The notes: generated by a model not told the origin, from the sequence alone. 64,000 bases of DNA from Dehalococcoidia bacterium (GCA_020432045.1 JAGQHB010000102.1:1-64000); one strand, 5' to 3'; numbered from the stretch's first letter, positions 43,686 to 53,341 are shown. Made by a program: numbers and translations.

Positions 43686-45116
43686 TCAGCCCACGCGTGA
43701 TGCGGCCTGATCCACGGGAGCCGGCAAGCCCGGTTCATCAGCCGCCAGGCTTGCCGGCGACTGAGGCGGGCGAGCAAGCAGGATGAGCACGAATCCGAGC
43801 AGAGAGAACAAAGCGAAGGCGACGAAGGCCGCATCGTAACTTCCCGTTCTATCGAAGACTTCGCCGGCGAACACCGGTCCGATTGCGCTGAAGACGATCG
43901 TGAACGGCATCGCGACCGCGCGGATCTCTCCCAGGTGCGCACGGCCGAAGTAGCTGGCCCAGACTGTTTCCTGGAGGGGCACCGTCCCGCCCATGGCGAG
44001 GCCGTATGCCAGCACGACCAGGACGGCCAGTAGCACCGACCCTACATGCCCGACGGCAATGAGGACCAGGATTGCCGCGGCCATCGTCAGGAACGCCGAA
44101 GCGCTGAGATATCGCGCATGGTAGCGATCCATAAGGAAGCCCCAGCCGATTTTGGACACGAGGGCGGCCCAGGCGAGAATCCCAAAGAGAAACGCAGCTG
44201 TGGAGCGGCTGAAGCCGCTGTCCGTGAAGAACGGGATCGCATGAAGGAGCAGCGCACCGAGCCCAACGTTTGCCACACCGTAGGCGAAGATCACCAGCCA
44301 GATGGTGTGAGTCCGAATCGCCTCCGAACGGGTCCATTGGACCTCCGAGACAGCCGACGCCCTGTGCCTTGCGGCGCTGTAGGCGGTCGACTCTTCGACG
44401 GTCATCCCATCCGGGAGGAGGCCGTGGTCCTCCGGTGATCGCCGCATGACAAGAGACGCAGGGATCATGATGGCGAGGACCACCACACTCAACATGATCC
44501 AGCCGCTCCGCCAGCCGTAGCTGGAAATCCACCATGCCGCGAGTGGCGTCATCAGGACGCCGCCCAGGGAAACGCCGGCGGAAGCGATCGAGATGGCCAT
44601 TCCGCGCCGCACGACAAACCACTTCGCGACCGTCACATTTACGACAAGGTTGCCCAGGAGCGCGTTGCCTACGGTCTGGGCTATGCCGCGCACAAGATAG
44701 AACTGCCAGGCCGTTTCCACCTGGCTGGTCAACGCCAATGCCGCAGCACAGAGAATCGTTCCGGCAAGCATCAGGCGACGTGGCCCGCGCCGGTCGAGAG
44801 TGCCTCCGATGACGAATCCCACCGTCCCCATGACGAACGTCGAGACCGATTGGACCGCGGAGAACTCTCCTCGCGACCAGCCCAGGTCTGTGGTCATTGG
44901 TTTCAGGAAGACGCCGGTTACGTAGGCCTGCGTACCCGCCGAGATGAACTGCGCGAAAAGAGCCGCACCAACGATGTACCACCCATAGAAACGCGGCCGA
45001 CGAGGCCAGTGTGCAATCAAGCTACGCCCCGCGCTGATCGATACGCTCAACGGGAGACATTGTCGATATGTGGCGGCGTGGCTGAGAGCAACGAGCCGTC
45101 CATGCGTGAACCGCAT
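43686..45116 (-). CDS. MFS transporter, monocarboxylate (OFA/MCT)-like
   Basis: A membrane protein of up to 476 residues with twelve predicted helices in two six-helix bundles. The first helix is GWYIVGAALFAQFISAGTQA. The MFS loop motif occurs as GGTLDRRGPRRLML near residue 115, and the second half repeats it as KIGWGFLMDRYHARYL. Overall it resembles monocarboxylate/oxalate-formate antiporters, suggesting uptake of an organic acid for the CoA-transferase divergently encoded 73 bases away. The N-terminus is uncertain: ATG 45116 adds a poorly hydrophobic leader, and a TTG at 45020 would begin nearer the first helix. Confidence 0.82.
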   Translation of the reverse strand: MRFTHGRLVALSHAATYRQCLPLSVSISAGRSLIAHWPRRPRFYGWYIVGAALFAQFISAGTQAYVTGVFLKPMTTDLGWSRGEFSAVQSVSTFVMGTVGFVIGGTLDRRGPRRLMLAGTILCAAALALTSQVETAWQFYLVRGIAQTVGNALLGNLVVNVTVAKWFVVRRGMAISIASAGVSLGGVLMTPLAAWWISSYGWRSGWIMLSVVVLAIMIPASLVMRRSPEDHGLLPDGMTVEESTAYSAARHRASAVSEVQWTRSEAIRTHTIWLVIFAYGVANVGLGALLLHAIPFFTDSGFSRSTAAFLFGILAWAALVSKIGWGFLMDRYHARYLSASAFLTMAAAILVLIAVGHVGSVLLAVLVVLAYGLAMGGTVPLQETVWASYFGRAHLGEIRAVAMPFTIVFSAIGPVFAGEVFDRTGSYDAAFVAFALFSLLGFVLILLARPPQSPASLAADEPGLPAPVDQAASRVG

Positions 45117-45188
45117 CGGGCGACCTCCCGAAGCGAAACGGGCGGGAGTATATTCCGTCCGTGGGGGCCCTTGGCCCACGGAGGCGCT

Positions 45189-47681
45189 ATGGAGACAAAC
45201 CAGGGGCTCGCTCCGCTGACCGGCGTGCGAGTGATCGATGTCGCCACCGCACGAGGAGAGCTCGCGGGCCGCTTCCTCGCCGAACTTGGGGCGGAGGTCA
45301 TCAAGGTCGAACCACCGGATGGAGCGGAATCCCGTTCGATGCCGCCGTATTTTGCCGCCGACGGTGGCCGGTCGCTGTTCTGGGAAACCGCGGGGCTTGG
45401 AAAGCGCAGCGTAGTCCTTCCTATGCAACCCACGCCGGGGCAGAGGAGCGTGCTGGACCTCGTGACCGGCGCCGACGTATTTATTGAATCGTCCAACCCC
45501 GGTGAGATGGGGCCCCTTGGCCTGGGCTATGAAGCTCTGCGAATCATCAATCCACGTCTCGTCTATGTTTCTATCACGCCCTTTGGACAAACAGGCCCCC
45601 GGGCGTCCGAGCCGGCCACGGACCTGACAATCCAGGCTGCAGGCGGAATCGTGTCGCTCCAGGGGGACACTGACCGCCGGCCTGTACCAATTGGCGAACC
45701 GTACACCGCTGCCTACCACGCCGGAGCCCAGGCTGCCGCCGACACGGTGATTGCGCTAAACGAGCGAGAGCGTTCGGGGCGTGGGCAGCACCTCGATGTT
45801 TCCATGCAGGCCGCCGTCGTGTGGACCCTGATGAACGCGACGGGATTCCCACCAAACGAAGGCGGGGACATGCCCGGATATGGGGATGATCGTGGTCTGG
45901 CGCCGATGACTGCGGGAGCAGCCGTGCTCAGGCGAGCAGGGATCACAGTCCCGGTGCCGAATATCTGGGAATGTTCGGATGGTCACCTGTATGCGCTGTT
46001 CCTGCCGACGGAGCAGCGGGCCGACGTATTTCAGAATGCTCTGCTGTGGGCTGACGAAGCCGGTGCGTTGGAGGGCGACCGCGATCTCCTCGATATCTCA
46101 TGGAGCACGTACCTCGCCGACGTCGAACACGGCCGGATCGACCAGGAACCGCTCCGCAGGGCGATCGACTGTCTGAAGGTCATGTTCCAGCGCGTTTCGA
46201 AACGGCAGGTGATGGAGCGCAGCATCCGGGACAACCTCTTTTGCGCGCCCATCTACACGCCACGAGACCTGTTGGATGACCCGCATCTCGAGGCCAGGAA
46301 TTTTTGGCGGACCATCGATGGCGTGGTCCATCCGGGGCCGTTTGCCCGGCTGCCGGCCACGCCGCTAACTAACCCGAGACGCGCTCCGACACTCGGCCAG
46401 GATCAGTCGATCGCAGATGAGAATCACCAGTTTGAGCCTGTTCTGATTGGACAGCCGGCCTCTGAGGTGCTCCGACCGCGTCCGTTTGAGGGCCTAAAAG
46501 TGGCAGACTTCGCGTGGGTTGGCGTAGGGCCAATCGTTGCCAAGGCCCTGGCCGACCATGGGGCCACCGTCGTCCACGTTGAATCACGGAAGCGGACTGA
46601 CACGCTCCGTATGGCGGCCCCCTTCAAAGGTGGCGTGCAGGACCCGGACCTCAGCCAGTTCTTCGCGAACTTCAACAGTTCGAAGCTGAGCCTCGCCCTC
46701 GACCTGACGACCAGCGGCGGTCACGAGATTGCACGAAACCTCATCGATTGGGCGGACGTTGTGGTTGAGAGTTTCACACCCGGAACGATGGCGAAATTGG
46801 GGCTCGATTACGAGACTGTGAGCCGTGACCGCACCGGCCTGGTGATGTTCAGTACGTGCCTTCGCGGCCAGACCGGGCCTGAAGCACCGCTCGCGGGGTA
46901 TGGGACCTCCGGTGCGGCATTATCGGGACTGCACTCGATCACGGGTTGGCCAGACCGCGCCCCCGCTGGGCCATGGGGGGCATACACCGATTTCATCACG
47001 CCGCGCCTCGGCGTAGCCGCGTTGACGGCGGCGCTGTTTCACAAGGGAAAGACCGGCGAAGGCCAGCACATCGACATCTCGCAGGTCGAATGCGGCATCA
47101 ACTTCCTTGCGCCAGAGGTCCTGGACTACACGGTGAACGGCAATGTCGCGCAGGCTGCCGGCGATGGTTCACCAAACGCGTTCCCGAATGGCGTGTACCA
47201 GGTTACTGGCACATCCCGCTATATGACGCTCTCGGTCGAAACCGCAGGCCAGTGGGATGCACTCCGGTGTCTCGCGTTCCCCGGACGATTCGCCGGTAAG
47301 GCGTTCGAAGACACGGACTACCGCCGGCGCCACGGCGACGAGATTGACGAAGCGCTTCGCCAATGGCTGCTACCCCAGGATGGCGAGCTGGCCGCGTCCA
47401 CGCTGGTTGGGGCAGGCGTCCCGGCGTCGACCGTCTCCCGGCCGTCGGACCTCTATCATGATCCGCAGCTTGCACACCGAGGATTCTTCGCACGGTTCGA
47501 GCACTCGCGTATGGGATTGACGCCGTACGACGGCTTCGTTACCAATTTCTCCGCCATCCCCTCAGCCCCGCGCGCGGCCGCACCGTGCCTCGGCGAACAC
47601 ACCGACTTCGTCTTGACCGAGCTGCTGGGTCTCTCTCTCGCCGACGTAACCGCCTACCGCGAAGCTTCGGTGCTACGCTGA
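45189..47681 (+). CDS. Tandem-fused family III CoA-transferase (two domains)
   Basis: An 830-residue protein with two family III CoA-transferase domains. The first, about 1-420, opens with GVRVIDVATARGELAGRFLA and ELGAEVIKVEPP. The second, from about 430, opens with GLKVADFAWVGVGPIVAKAL and DHGATVVHVES and ends at CLGEHTDFVLTE. Each half has its own central FGQTGPR or RGQTGPE block. It is the second covalent CoA-transferase dimer in the window and is clearly diverged from the one at 10812-13079. ATG 45189 follows GGAGG. It is divergent from an organic-acid-type MFS gene, suggesting import followed by CoA activation. Confidence 0.88.
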   Translation: METNQGLAPLTGVRVIDVATARGELAGRFLAELGAEVIKVEPPDGAESRSMPPYFAADGGRSLFWETAGLGKRSVVLPMQPTPGQRSVLDLVTGADVFIESSNPGEMGPLGLGYEALRIINPRLVYVSITPFGQTGPRASEPATDLTIQAAGGIVSLQGDTDRRPVPIGEPYTAAYHAGAQAAADTVIALNERERSGRGQHLDVSMQAAVVWTLMNATGFPPNEGGDMPGYGDDRGLAPMTAGAAVLRRAGITVPVPNIWECSDGHLYALFLPTEQRADVFQNALLWADEAGALEGDRDLLDISWSTYLADVEHGRIDQEPLRRAIDCLKVMFQRVSKRQVMERSIRDNLFCAPIYTPRDLLDDPHLEARNFWRTIDGVVHPGPFARLPATPLTNPRRAPTLGQDQSIADENHQFEPVLIGQPASEVLRPRPFEGLKVADFAWVGVGPIVAKALADHGATVVHVESRKRTDTLRMAAPFKGGVQDPDLSQFFANFNSSKLSLALDLTTSGGHEIARNLIDWADVVVESFTPGTMAKLGLDYETVSRDRTGLVMFSTCLRGQTGPEAPLAGYGTSGAALSGLHSITGWPDRAPAGPWGAYTDFITPRLGVAALTAALFHKGKTGEGQHIDISQVECGINFLAPEVLDYTVNGNVAQAAGDGSPNAFPNGVYQVTGTSRYMTLSVETAGQWDALRCLAFPGRFAGKAFEDTDYRRRHGDEIDEALRQWLLPQDGELAASTLVGAGVPASTVSRPSDLYHDPQLAHRGFFARFEHSRMGLTPYDGFVTNFSAIPSAPRAAAPCLGEHTDFVLTELLGLSLADVTAYREASVLR

Positions 47682-48057
47682 CTCGCGAAGGCAACGGGAC
47701 TTGTAAGCGTCAGCGGCGGAGTGCGATGCGCCCGGACACAGGCCAGGAGGGTATTGACTTCGGCCCGCTTTCGTTTCTGAGTCGACAATAAGCAGTACTG
47801 CCTTTGCCAAGAATGGAACGCGCCTCCCCGCAGGCGAAGCTGGCCGAGGGCCTCCTCACAATCACCCGGTGTACCAGGTGATTGTGAGGAGGTCGGACCC
47901 AAACCCGGAAGTAGAACGCGCTGCGTGTGACCTGGTAGTCCCAGGGCGCAGATCGGTGCCTCGAATCGCCTGCGGGCCGGCAGCGCCCTATCATGACGGC
48001 GACCCTTTTCGGTAGGCTCCGTTCACGTCTCCCGCACGCTTCCCGATCGGAGAGCCC
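47682..48057. other. Intergenic region of 376 bases
   Basis: Apart from the long hairpin at 47851-47892 I see no gene here. Frames on both strands are short and compositionally unlike the neighbours. The last 60 bases probably contain the promoter and the GGAGA ribosome-binding site of the small helical protein. Confidence 0.4.
47851..47892. terminator. Long perfect hairpin downstream of the CoA-transferase
   Basis: CCTCCTCACAATCACC at 47851-47866 is exactly complementary to 47877-47892, with a ten-base spacer CGGTGTACCA. A perfect 16-base-pair stem is long for chance. There is no following T-run. It lies 170 bases after the CoA-transferase stop. It may be a terminator or a mobile-element remnant. 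Confidence 0.5.
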
Positions 48058-48303
48058 ATGCCGCTCGCAGACCCCACTGTCGCTGCTGAATACCGCGAAG
48101 CCTGGGAAGCCTGGCAGAAGCAGATCGAACACGTCCATCGCGTGCTTCTCGATGGGGAGGCGATCCGTCCGGACGCCCTCAAAGGACTTCTCAACCGAGA
48201 GGCACGTGCCCGGGAACGCTATGACGCGGCCCGGCTTCGCCTTCTCGGCATCGACGCATCTGGTCTCACCACCTCAACTTCAGGTGAAAATCCCTTTCGG
48301 TAA
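48058..48303 (+). CDS. Small helical hypothetical protein
   Basis: An 81-residue protein. It is almost wholly helical with charged heptad-like spacing (AEYREAWEAWQKQIEHVHRV, then ALKGLLNREARARERYDAAR) and a short Ser/Thr-rich tail. No family is recognised. The start at ATG 48058 has GGAGA upstream and the codon composition resembles neighbouring genes. It is 44 bases ahead of the CcdA-like gene and may be cotranscribed. A short coiled-coil or helical hairpin is the most that can be said. Confidence 0.6.
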   Translation: MPLADPTVAAEYREAWEAWQKQIEHVHRVLLDGEAIRPDALKGLLNREARARERYDAARLRLLGIDASGLTTSTSGENPFR

Positions 48304-48347
48304 GATGCCCTTCAGGCGCAAAACGGTCGCGGCGATACACTGGCTCC

Positions 48348-49370
48348 ATGGCATCACAGGACGCCCTCGGCCGGCACTCCATCGATAGCCGGTTCTGGCT
48401 CTATGGCGCATTCGTCCTCCTGGCAGTTGGCCCGCTCCTCGCATTCACCATCGGCGGCCTGACCAGCAACAGCTTCAGCCTGGAGGGCCCCGGCGGCCCC
48501 ATCCTCGCCTTTTCCGCCGGCGTGCTCTCGTTTGTCTCCCCCTGCGTCCTGCCCATTGTCCCCATCTACATCACCCACCTGTCTGGAGCGACGTTCGAAA
48601 ATGGCCGTGTCGCCGCCAGCCGCCGCGTCACGTTCAGCCATGCACTCGCCTTCATCTCCGGCCTTTCGCTGGTCTTCATCGTCCTCGGCACGAGTGCAGG
48701 CCTGCTCGGCTCGTACTTCCTCCAGGACAACCAGCGCATCCTCGAACAGATCGCCGGTTTCATGCTCGTTGCGATGGCCGTACTCCTCGTTCCAGAACAC
48801 GGCAAAGGTTCACCCATGCGGGGCGCCCTGGCCCTCGTCGCCCTTACGGCTGCCTTCGTCTTCATCGCTGAAACAGCCAGTCTTTCAGGCGACCGCACGT
48901 CGCTCGCTCAGCTGGGCATCGGCCTGCTTGCAATCTGGCTCCGTTACTCCGGATACCTGCCTCTGACCGTGTTTTCCCGCACGTTCGAAGTGAACGTCGG
49001 CCAGAACGTCCGTTCCGTGGGCTATGGACGTTCTGCGCTCGTCGGCGGTGCGTTCGCCCTCGGCTGGACGCCCTGCATCGGTCCGATTCTCAGTGGCATC
49101 CTCACGCTTGCCGCTGCCACGTCCTCGCAGCCGTGGACCGGAACGTATCTCCTTATCGCTTATTCGGCCGGGTTTAGCATTCCCTTCCTGCTTACCGGGC
49201 TCGCCATGTCAGACGCGCAGGGGCTCTTCCGCAAGCTCCAGCAGCACGCAGGCGCGATCGAAACGATCAGCGCGGTGATGCTGGTGACCGTTGGTCTTCT
49301 GCTCTTCTTTGGCAAACTTGCAAACCTCTCCCAGTGGTTCGACTTCGTTGCCTTCAACGAAGGCCTGTAA
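48348..49370 (+). CDS. CcdA/DsbD-type transmembrane thiol-disulfide carrier
   Basis: A 340-residue membrane protein with eight predicted helices: one extra N-terminal helix near 18-36, then the six-helix core, then further helices. The two redox cysteines are Cys66 in SPCVLPIVP and Cys243 in TPCIGPIL, exactly as in CcdA/DsbD. Such proteins carry electrons from cytoplasmic thioredoxin to extracytoplasmic thiol proteins, for instance for cytochrome c assembly. No thioredoxin-like partner (ResA/CcmG) or CcsA/CcsB gene lies within the window. Start ATG 48348. Confidence 0.85.
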   Translation: MASQDALGRHSIDSRFWLYGAFVLLAVGPLLAFTIGGLTSNSFSLEGPGGPILAFSAGVLSFVSPCVLPIVPIYITHLSGATFENGRVAASRRVTFSHALAFISGLSLVFIVLGTSAGLLGSYFLQDNQRILEQIAGFMLVAMAVLLVPEHGKGSPMRGALALVALTAAFVFIAETASLSGDRTSLAQLGIGLLAIWLRYSGYLPLTVFSRTFEVNVGQNVRSVGYGRSALVGGAFALGWTPCIGPILSGILTLAAATSSQPWTGTYLLIAYSAGFSIPFLLTGLAMSDAQGLFRKLQQHAGAIETISAVMLVTVGLLLFFGKLANLSQWFDFVAFNEGL

Positions 49371-49451
49371 AGCTGCGAGAGGGTCGTCCGCCGCGGCCTC
49401 CCGGGTTGGCGCCTCAACGCCAGCCCCGTTACCCTTGAGTTTGGAGTTCGT

Positions 49452-49528
49452 GGCGCGTTCGTCTAGTGGCCTAGGACGCCGCCCTTTCAAGGCGGAGATC
49501 AGGGGTTCGACTCCCCTACGCGCTACCA
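49452..49528 (+). tRNA. tRNA-Glu (anticodon TTC), CCA encoded
   Basis: A full cloverleaf can be folded. The acceptor is GGCGCGT with ACGCGCT, with a G-U first pair. The D-arm follows (TCTAGTGGCCTAGGA), the anticodon stem is CCGCC/GGCGG around CTTTCAA with TTC as anticodon, and the T-arm is AGGGG-TTCGACT-CCCCT. The discriminator is A followed by encoded CCA. The closing G-U pair at the acceptor end is slightly unusual. Confidence 0.93.
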
Positions 49529-49543
49529 CCATTTTGAATCTGG

Positions 49544-49565
49544 GGAGGCGCCGCGGAGCGCCTCC
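49544..49565 (+). terminator. Rho-independent-like terminator after tRNA-Glu
   Basis: GGAGGCGC (49544-49551) pairs with GCGCCTCC (49558-49565) around a six-base loop and is followed by TTTACGTTT. It lies 15 bases after the tRNA end. Confidence 0.7.
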
Positions 49566-49982
49566 TTTACGTTTCGGCATGCAGCCCGTAGTGCCCGATC
49601 TGTAGCGAAGGCGGCCGACCATCCCGGCTCCCCGTCGATACTCCAGGCTCTTCCTCCACCTCGATTAGTTCCTGGGACAAGTCATTCTGCTTCGCCTGAT
49701 CCGGGGCCAGTCCGCCACAATGCCGAGCCCCCGGTGTGATTTTGCACCACGGTTTGTGGCAGGAATCCGAGCCTGGGGACTCGCGATCGGGTGGTCCCAC
49801 CGATAACCGAGCGAAATTCGAAGGCACTCCAGCTTCAGCGAGTGGCCGGGGTAGGCCAGCCCGACGTCCCCCGCTTACGTACGCCTGGAGATCCCACTCG
49901 CTTCACGTGCGGCCGCAAGATGGGTGCAGCGCCCTCACGCCGGGTCAACGCCAGCCGGGGGCAGGGGAGCCGCGACTGCGCA
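49566..49982. other. Intergenic region of about 420 bases
   Basis: The region lies between the tRNA terminator and the stop of the GH15 gene. The frames of up to about 90 codons on the minus strand and 150 on the plus strand show no recognisable motif and no ribosome-binding site. tRNA 3' flanks can be integration sites, but I find no integrase and no repeat of the tRNA 3' end in this window. Confidence 0.4.
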
Positions 49983-51998
49983 TCACCGCAGGCCGGAAAC
50001 GGCTGCTTCCGGAGGTTGCTGGCTTTTCCCGGAATCGCCAGCAAGGAGAGCGTCGTACTTCTCCGCGTATGCGAGCACCGCCCAGACGAATGCCGAATGA
50101 CTCCAGGTAAGTGGAGAAACCGAGAGGGGAACACCAGTGATCGGATCCACCTGTTCGGCGAGGACACCGGAAGGGAGTGCGTTGGTCGCGCACCATTCCA
50201 GATGGGGCACCGCCCGACGCAACTCAGCGACAGTGGAGGATGCTGAGATTTCGTATTCGCACAGCCAGAGCGTCGCGATGAACCAGGGGTTACCAGGCAC
50301 ATCGTCCGGTGTGCCGCCACCGCGTTGGTACTGATCGTTCTTGTAGCGCGCCAGCCCACCGGTGGCCGTCAAGCATGTCAGCTCTTCCCGGATGACACGC
50401 GCTGTCTCCACCATGCGCGGGTCCGCTGGCGATACGACCCCCAGAGTGGCGAGGCCCAGCAGGCTCACGTCGACCACCTGGTCCAATTCGTAACCACCGT
50501 CCGTGCGGTAGCCCGAGCGAGCGAAGCGCGCATGCCCGGAGTCGAACAGGTATTGGTCGATTCCAGCAGCCATCTGGTCCGCCGCGAAGTTGTACGTGGC
50601 CGCCCGTTCTCCCTCCTTGAACACTTCCGCGAAGCGCGCCGCGGCACGGAGCCCTGCGATGACTGACGCCACCGTATAAGCATGGACGCCATAGCGTTCC
50701 TCCCACAGGTCGTAGCAGGGATTCGGGAGGAGCGATTCGGAGTCGCGGAATTGCAACAGGAAGCCGGCGGATTTGACGATGACATCGTCATAGAGTGACC
50801 TGACGAGGTCGATATCCTTGGAGCACTCGTAGTAGATCCAGAGTGCCCAGAGGATCAGCGCGGTTGAATCTTCCTGGATGGGGAGCACTTCCTCGCCATC
50901 AAGCAGCCAGGCGTGCCAGTTGCTGGCCAGCGAACCGTCCGGGTTGTAGTGCTGGAACAGATAGCCACGTTCCGCGAGCGATGGACTACAGAAATTGAAG
51001 AACTTCTGACACAGTTCTGGATACCCCGCCCTGGCGAGTGCCGCCGCCACGAAGGCACCGTCCCGGCCCCACATATAGGAGTAGGTGTCGCCGCCGAAGC
51101 GGACGATGTCCGAATCGTTCGCAGCGATGATGGCACCACGGTTGTCAATCTGTGACCGCAAGATCAGTAGGCTCCGGTCGAACACGTCCCGGACGCCCTG
51201 TGGAAGGCCGGCGAAGTCTCGAGGATTCCGGTGGACCCACACGCGCCAGTACTGGAAGGTCCGGTCCAGGAGGGCCGCAGGAGTGCGGTCAACGACCTGC
51301 TGGTTGAGCCCGGCCACCTCCTTATAGTCTTTCCCGGCGGCCAACCAGTAGTACGCGGTTGCGGTTTCATTCGCGGGGACGGCCAGCCGCGCCCCAACGG
51401 TGGATTCAGCCAGGCCCCAGGCGATTGCGGTACCGACGAGTTCTCCATCCTCGGCATCTTTCCAGGACGGCTGGGTCGCGGCTGATTCCTTCGTACCGCA
51501 CGAGTAGTAGTCGCCATGTTCACTCCCCGCAGCCAGGCAATTGGCGAGGAAGTAGCGACTCACCTTGTAGTGAATGATCGAGTGCGTAGGGGGGTCGAAG
51601 AAGGCCGTATCGCCGATTTCGTGGCCGTAGAGATGGAAATCGTGATTGAAGAAGAGCCGAACATCGCGGCAGGCGCCGGAAAGGTCGCGGACCTCGATCT
51701 TGCGGACGAAGACGTTCAGTTGAATGTCGATTGCATCGTTGCAGCGAAGTTCAAGCCCCAATGCCTCGTTGGTGAGGCGAACGTCGGTGACAAGGCCGTC
51801 GTCCCGGTATCGGAGGTCCTTCGACCATTCTGGTCCCATCCAGGAGAAGTGGCCGTCGGCCCAAACACCGAACCGGAACTCCTGCCCGCGGGTGTGGTTC
51901 TCCTGACCAATCCGGGGATAGAAGATGTCGCGAATTCGGTAATCAAGGTCGAAAGCAACGAGCAGGTTCCCGTTGCTGACTGGAATGTCTCTGGGCAT
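49983..51998 (-). CDS. Glycoside hydrolase family 15 (glucoamylase-like)
   Basis: A 671-residue cytoplasmic enzyme. Residues 1-250 form the bacterial GH15 beta-sandwich (NGNLLVAFDLDYRIRDIFYP). The (alpha/alpha)6 barrel has SYMWGRDGAFVAAALARAGY near residue 310. The probable acid is in LPIQEDSTALILWAL near residue 372, and the probable base is in GVLAEQVDPITG near residue 627, followed by PLTWSHSAFVWAVLAY. It hydrolyses alpha-glucosidic ends of glucans or trehalose-like sugars. There is no signal peptide. Start ATG 51998 follows AAGGAAG, eight bases after the glycosyltransferase stop, implying coupled expression, probably in glycogen or storage-glucan turnover. Confidence 0.87.
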   Translation of the reverse strand: MPRDIPVSNGNLLVAFDLDYRIRDIFYPRIGQENHTRGQEFRFGVWADGHFSWMGPEWSKDLRYRDDGLVTDVRLTNEALGLELRCNDAIDIQLNVFVRKIEVRDLSGACRDVRLFFNHDFHLYGHEIGDTAFFDPPTHSIIHYKVSRYFLANCLAAGSEHGDYYSCGTKESAATQPSWKDAEDGELVGTAIAWGLAESTVGARLAVPANETATAYYWLAAGKDYKEVAGLNQQVVDRTPAALLDRTFQYWRVWVHRNPRDFAGLPQGVRDVFDRSLLILRSQIDNRGAIIAANDSDIVRFGGDTYSYMWGRDGAFVAAALARAGYPELCQKFFNFCSPSLAERGYLFQHYNPDGSLASNWHAWLLDGEEVLPIQEDSTALILWALWIYYECSKDIDLVRSLYDDVIVKSAGFLLQFRDSESLLPNPCYDLWEERYGVHAYTVASVIAGLRAAARFAEVFKEGERAATYNFAADQMAAGIDQYLFDSGHARFARSGYRTDGGYELDQVVDVSLLGLATLGVVSPADPRMVETARVIREELTCLTATGGLARYKNDQYQRGGGTPDDVPGNPWFIATLWLCEYEISASSTVAELRRAVPHLEWCATNALPSGVLAEQVDPITGVPLSVSPLTWSHSAFVWAVLAYAEKYDALLAGDSGKSQQPPEAAVSGLR

Positions 51999-52006
51999 GA
52001 ACTTCC

Positions 52007-53341
52007 TTAGTAGCGACGCGTTGGCGGGCTCATAGTGCCCTGGGACGCCCGGGACAGTCGCCGGCCCGTGCCGGCCGGTTTTCGCCGGGCATCGTCGTCC
52101 AAGCGTCCATAGAGGCCGGTGTACGCCGCCGCCATCCTCGAAGTTGAGAAGTGCTCCTCGACGTGGCTCCGGCACGCGGCACGGCTAATCTCATCAAGCC
52201 TTCCCACGGCACGCACCATCTCCTCTATCGAGTCCACGACGAATCCGGTCTCGCCATGCTTTACGATCTCAGGGACGGAGCCCTCACCGAAGGCCACGAT
52301 CGGGGTGCCCGACGCCATCGACTCGATGAGAACCATACCAAACGGCTCGCCCCAGCGAATCGGGAAGAGCGTCGCCGCCGCATGGCGATACCACTGCTTC
52401 GCTGCACCGGCTCCGAGTTCACCGACGTAGATAACTGCCCGGCCGGAAGAGAGGATCGGCTTCATCACCCGGTTGTAGTAATCCGGCGTGACGGGCTCAT
52501 GACCCAGGTCCGTCTGAAGTTCGAAGGATGCGGACAACTCTTTGAAGAAGGCCCGGTCCGCATCCTTGTTTTGGACGCAGCCGGCGATGACGAGCGTCTT
52601 TCCACTCTGTCGAGCTACCTCTATCGCGGTGTCCTGTCCTTTGTCGCTGGTGAGCCGGCCGATACTGAAGAGATACTCGGGAACCGACGGGCTGGCCCCG
52701 AAGGAGAACTCCGAAACGTCGATCCCGTGCGGGATGACCCTGGCCACGGGCATCAGGCGGTCGTATTGGCGCTCCTGGAAGCGGCTGATCGCAACCGCGT
52801 GAAGCACGGGCAGCGGACGTGACGCGCTAGAGCCGCCGGCTTTGGCGGAATGAAACTCGGCGATGCCGCTTGCCGCGCCGGGGACGTGCAACGTCATGAC
52901 AATCGGCGCGGTGGGATTGAAGCTGGCGTCGTATACGCGTTCGAACCACTGGTGCATGTGGACGATATCGATGTCTGGTTGCCGCGCGCGCCCGAGGGCC
53001 AGGCGCAGGTGCTGATTCACTGCTCCCTCGACTTCGTCGGATCTGTCGCGGCAGTAGTCGCCGAGGCTCGCAGGTAGCGTTGGGTAGTGCTCACCCGCAA
53101 CGCGTGAGTCGGCTGAGCAGGCCACAATCGAACGGTGACCAAGGCTGAGAAGGCCGCTATCGAGATTCTGGATGACAGCTTCGATAGGGCCATATCCGTT
53201 GGTGCTCGCGATTGGTTTGTTGACCGTCGCGACATGGAGAACGTTGAGTGCGCGGCCGGCACGCGCCCGCGGCTGGAAGGCATCCGCGGCGCGTGCCGGG
53301 ACAACCTTCAACATCGGTCTGGCCCTCGGCTGCACAATCAT
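52007..53341 (-). CDS. Glycosyltransferase family 4 (GT-B fold)
   Basis: A 444-residue GT4 retaining glycosyltransferase. The N-terminal Rossmann domain begins LNVLHVATVNKPIASTNGYG near residue 33. The middle is VIPHGIDVSEFSFG followed by YLFSIGRLTSDKGQDTAIEV. The nucleotide-sugar-binding EX7E motif is seen as GEPFGMVLIESMASGTPIV near residue 330. The start is set at ATG 53341, inside an ATGA overlap with the small gene upstream; a longer frame to 53449 lies entirely within that gene. Together with GH15, it suggests synthesis and trimming of a glucan or compatible solute. The donor sugar is unknown. Confidence 0.82.
   Translation of the reverse strand: MIVQPRARPMLKVVPARAADAFQPRARAGRALNVLHVATVNKPIASTNGYGPIEAVIQNLDSGLLSLGHRSIVACSADSRVAGEHYPTLPASLGDYCRDRSDEVEGAVNQHLRLALGRARQPDIDIVHMHQWFERVYDASFNPTAPIVMTLHVPGAASGIAEFHSAKAGGSSASRPLPVLHAVAISRFQERQYDRLMPVARVIPHGIDVSEFSFGASPSVPEYLFSIGRLTSDKGQDTAIEVARQSGKTLVIAGCVQNKDADRAFFKELSASFELQTDLGHEPVTPDYYNRVMKPILSSGRAVIYVGELGAGAAKQWYRHAAATLFPIRWGEPFGMVLIESMASGTPIVAFGEGSVPEIVKHGETGFVVDSIEEMVRAVGRLDEISRAACRSHVEEHFSTSRMAAAYTGLYGRLDDDARRKPAGTGRRLSRASQGTMSPPTRRY

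Noticed and set aside
49566-49982. Possible integration site at the 3' end of tRNA-Glu
   Set aside because: No integrase gene and no repeated tRNA 3' segment were found in the window.
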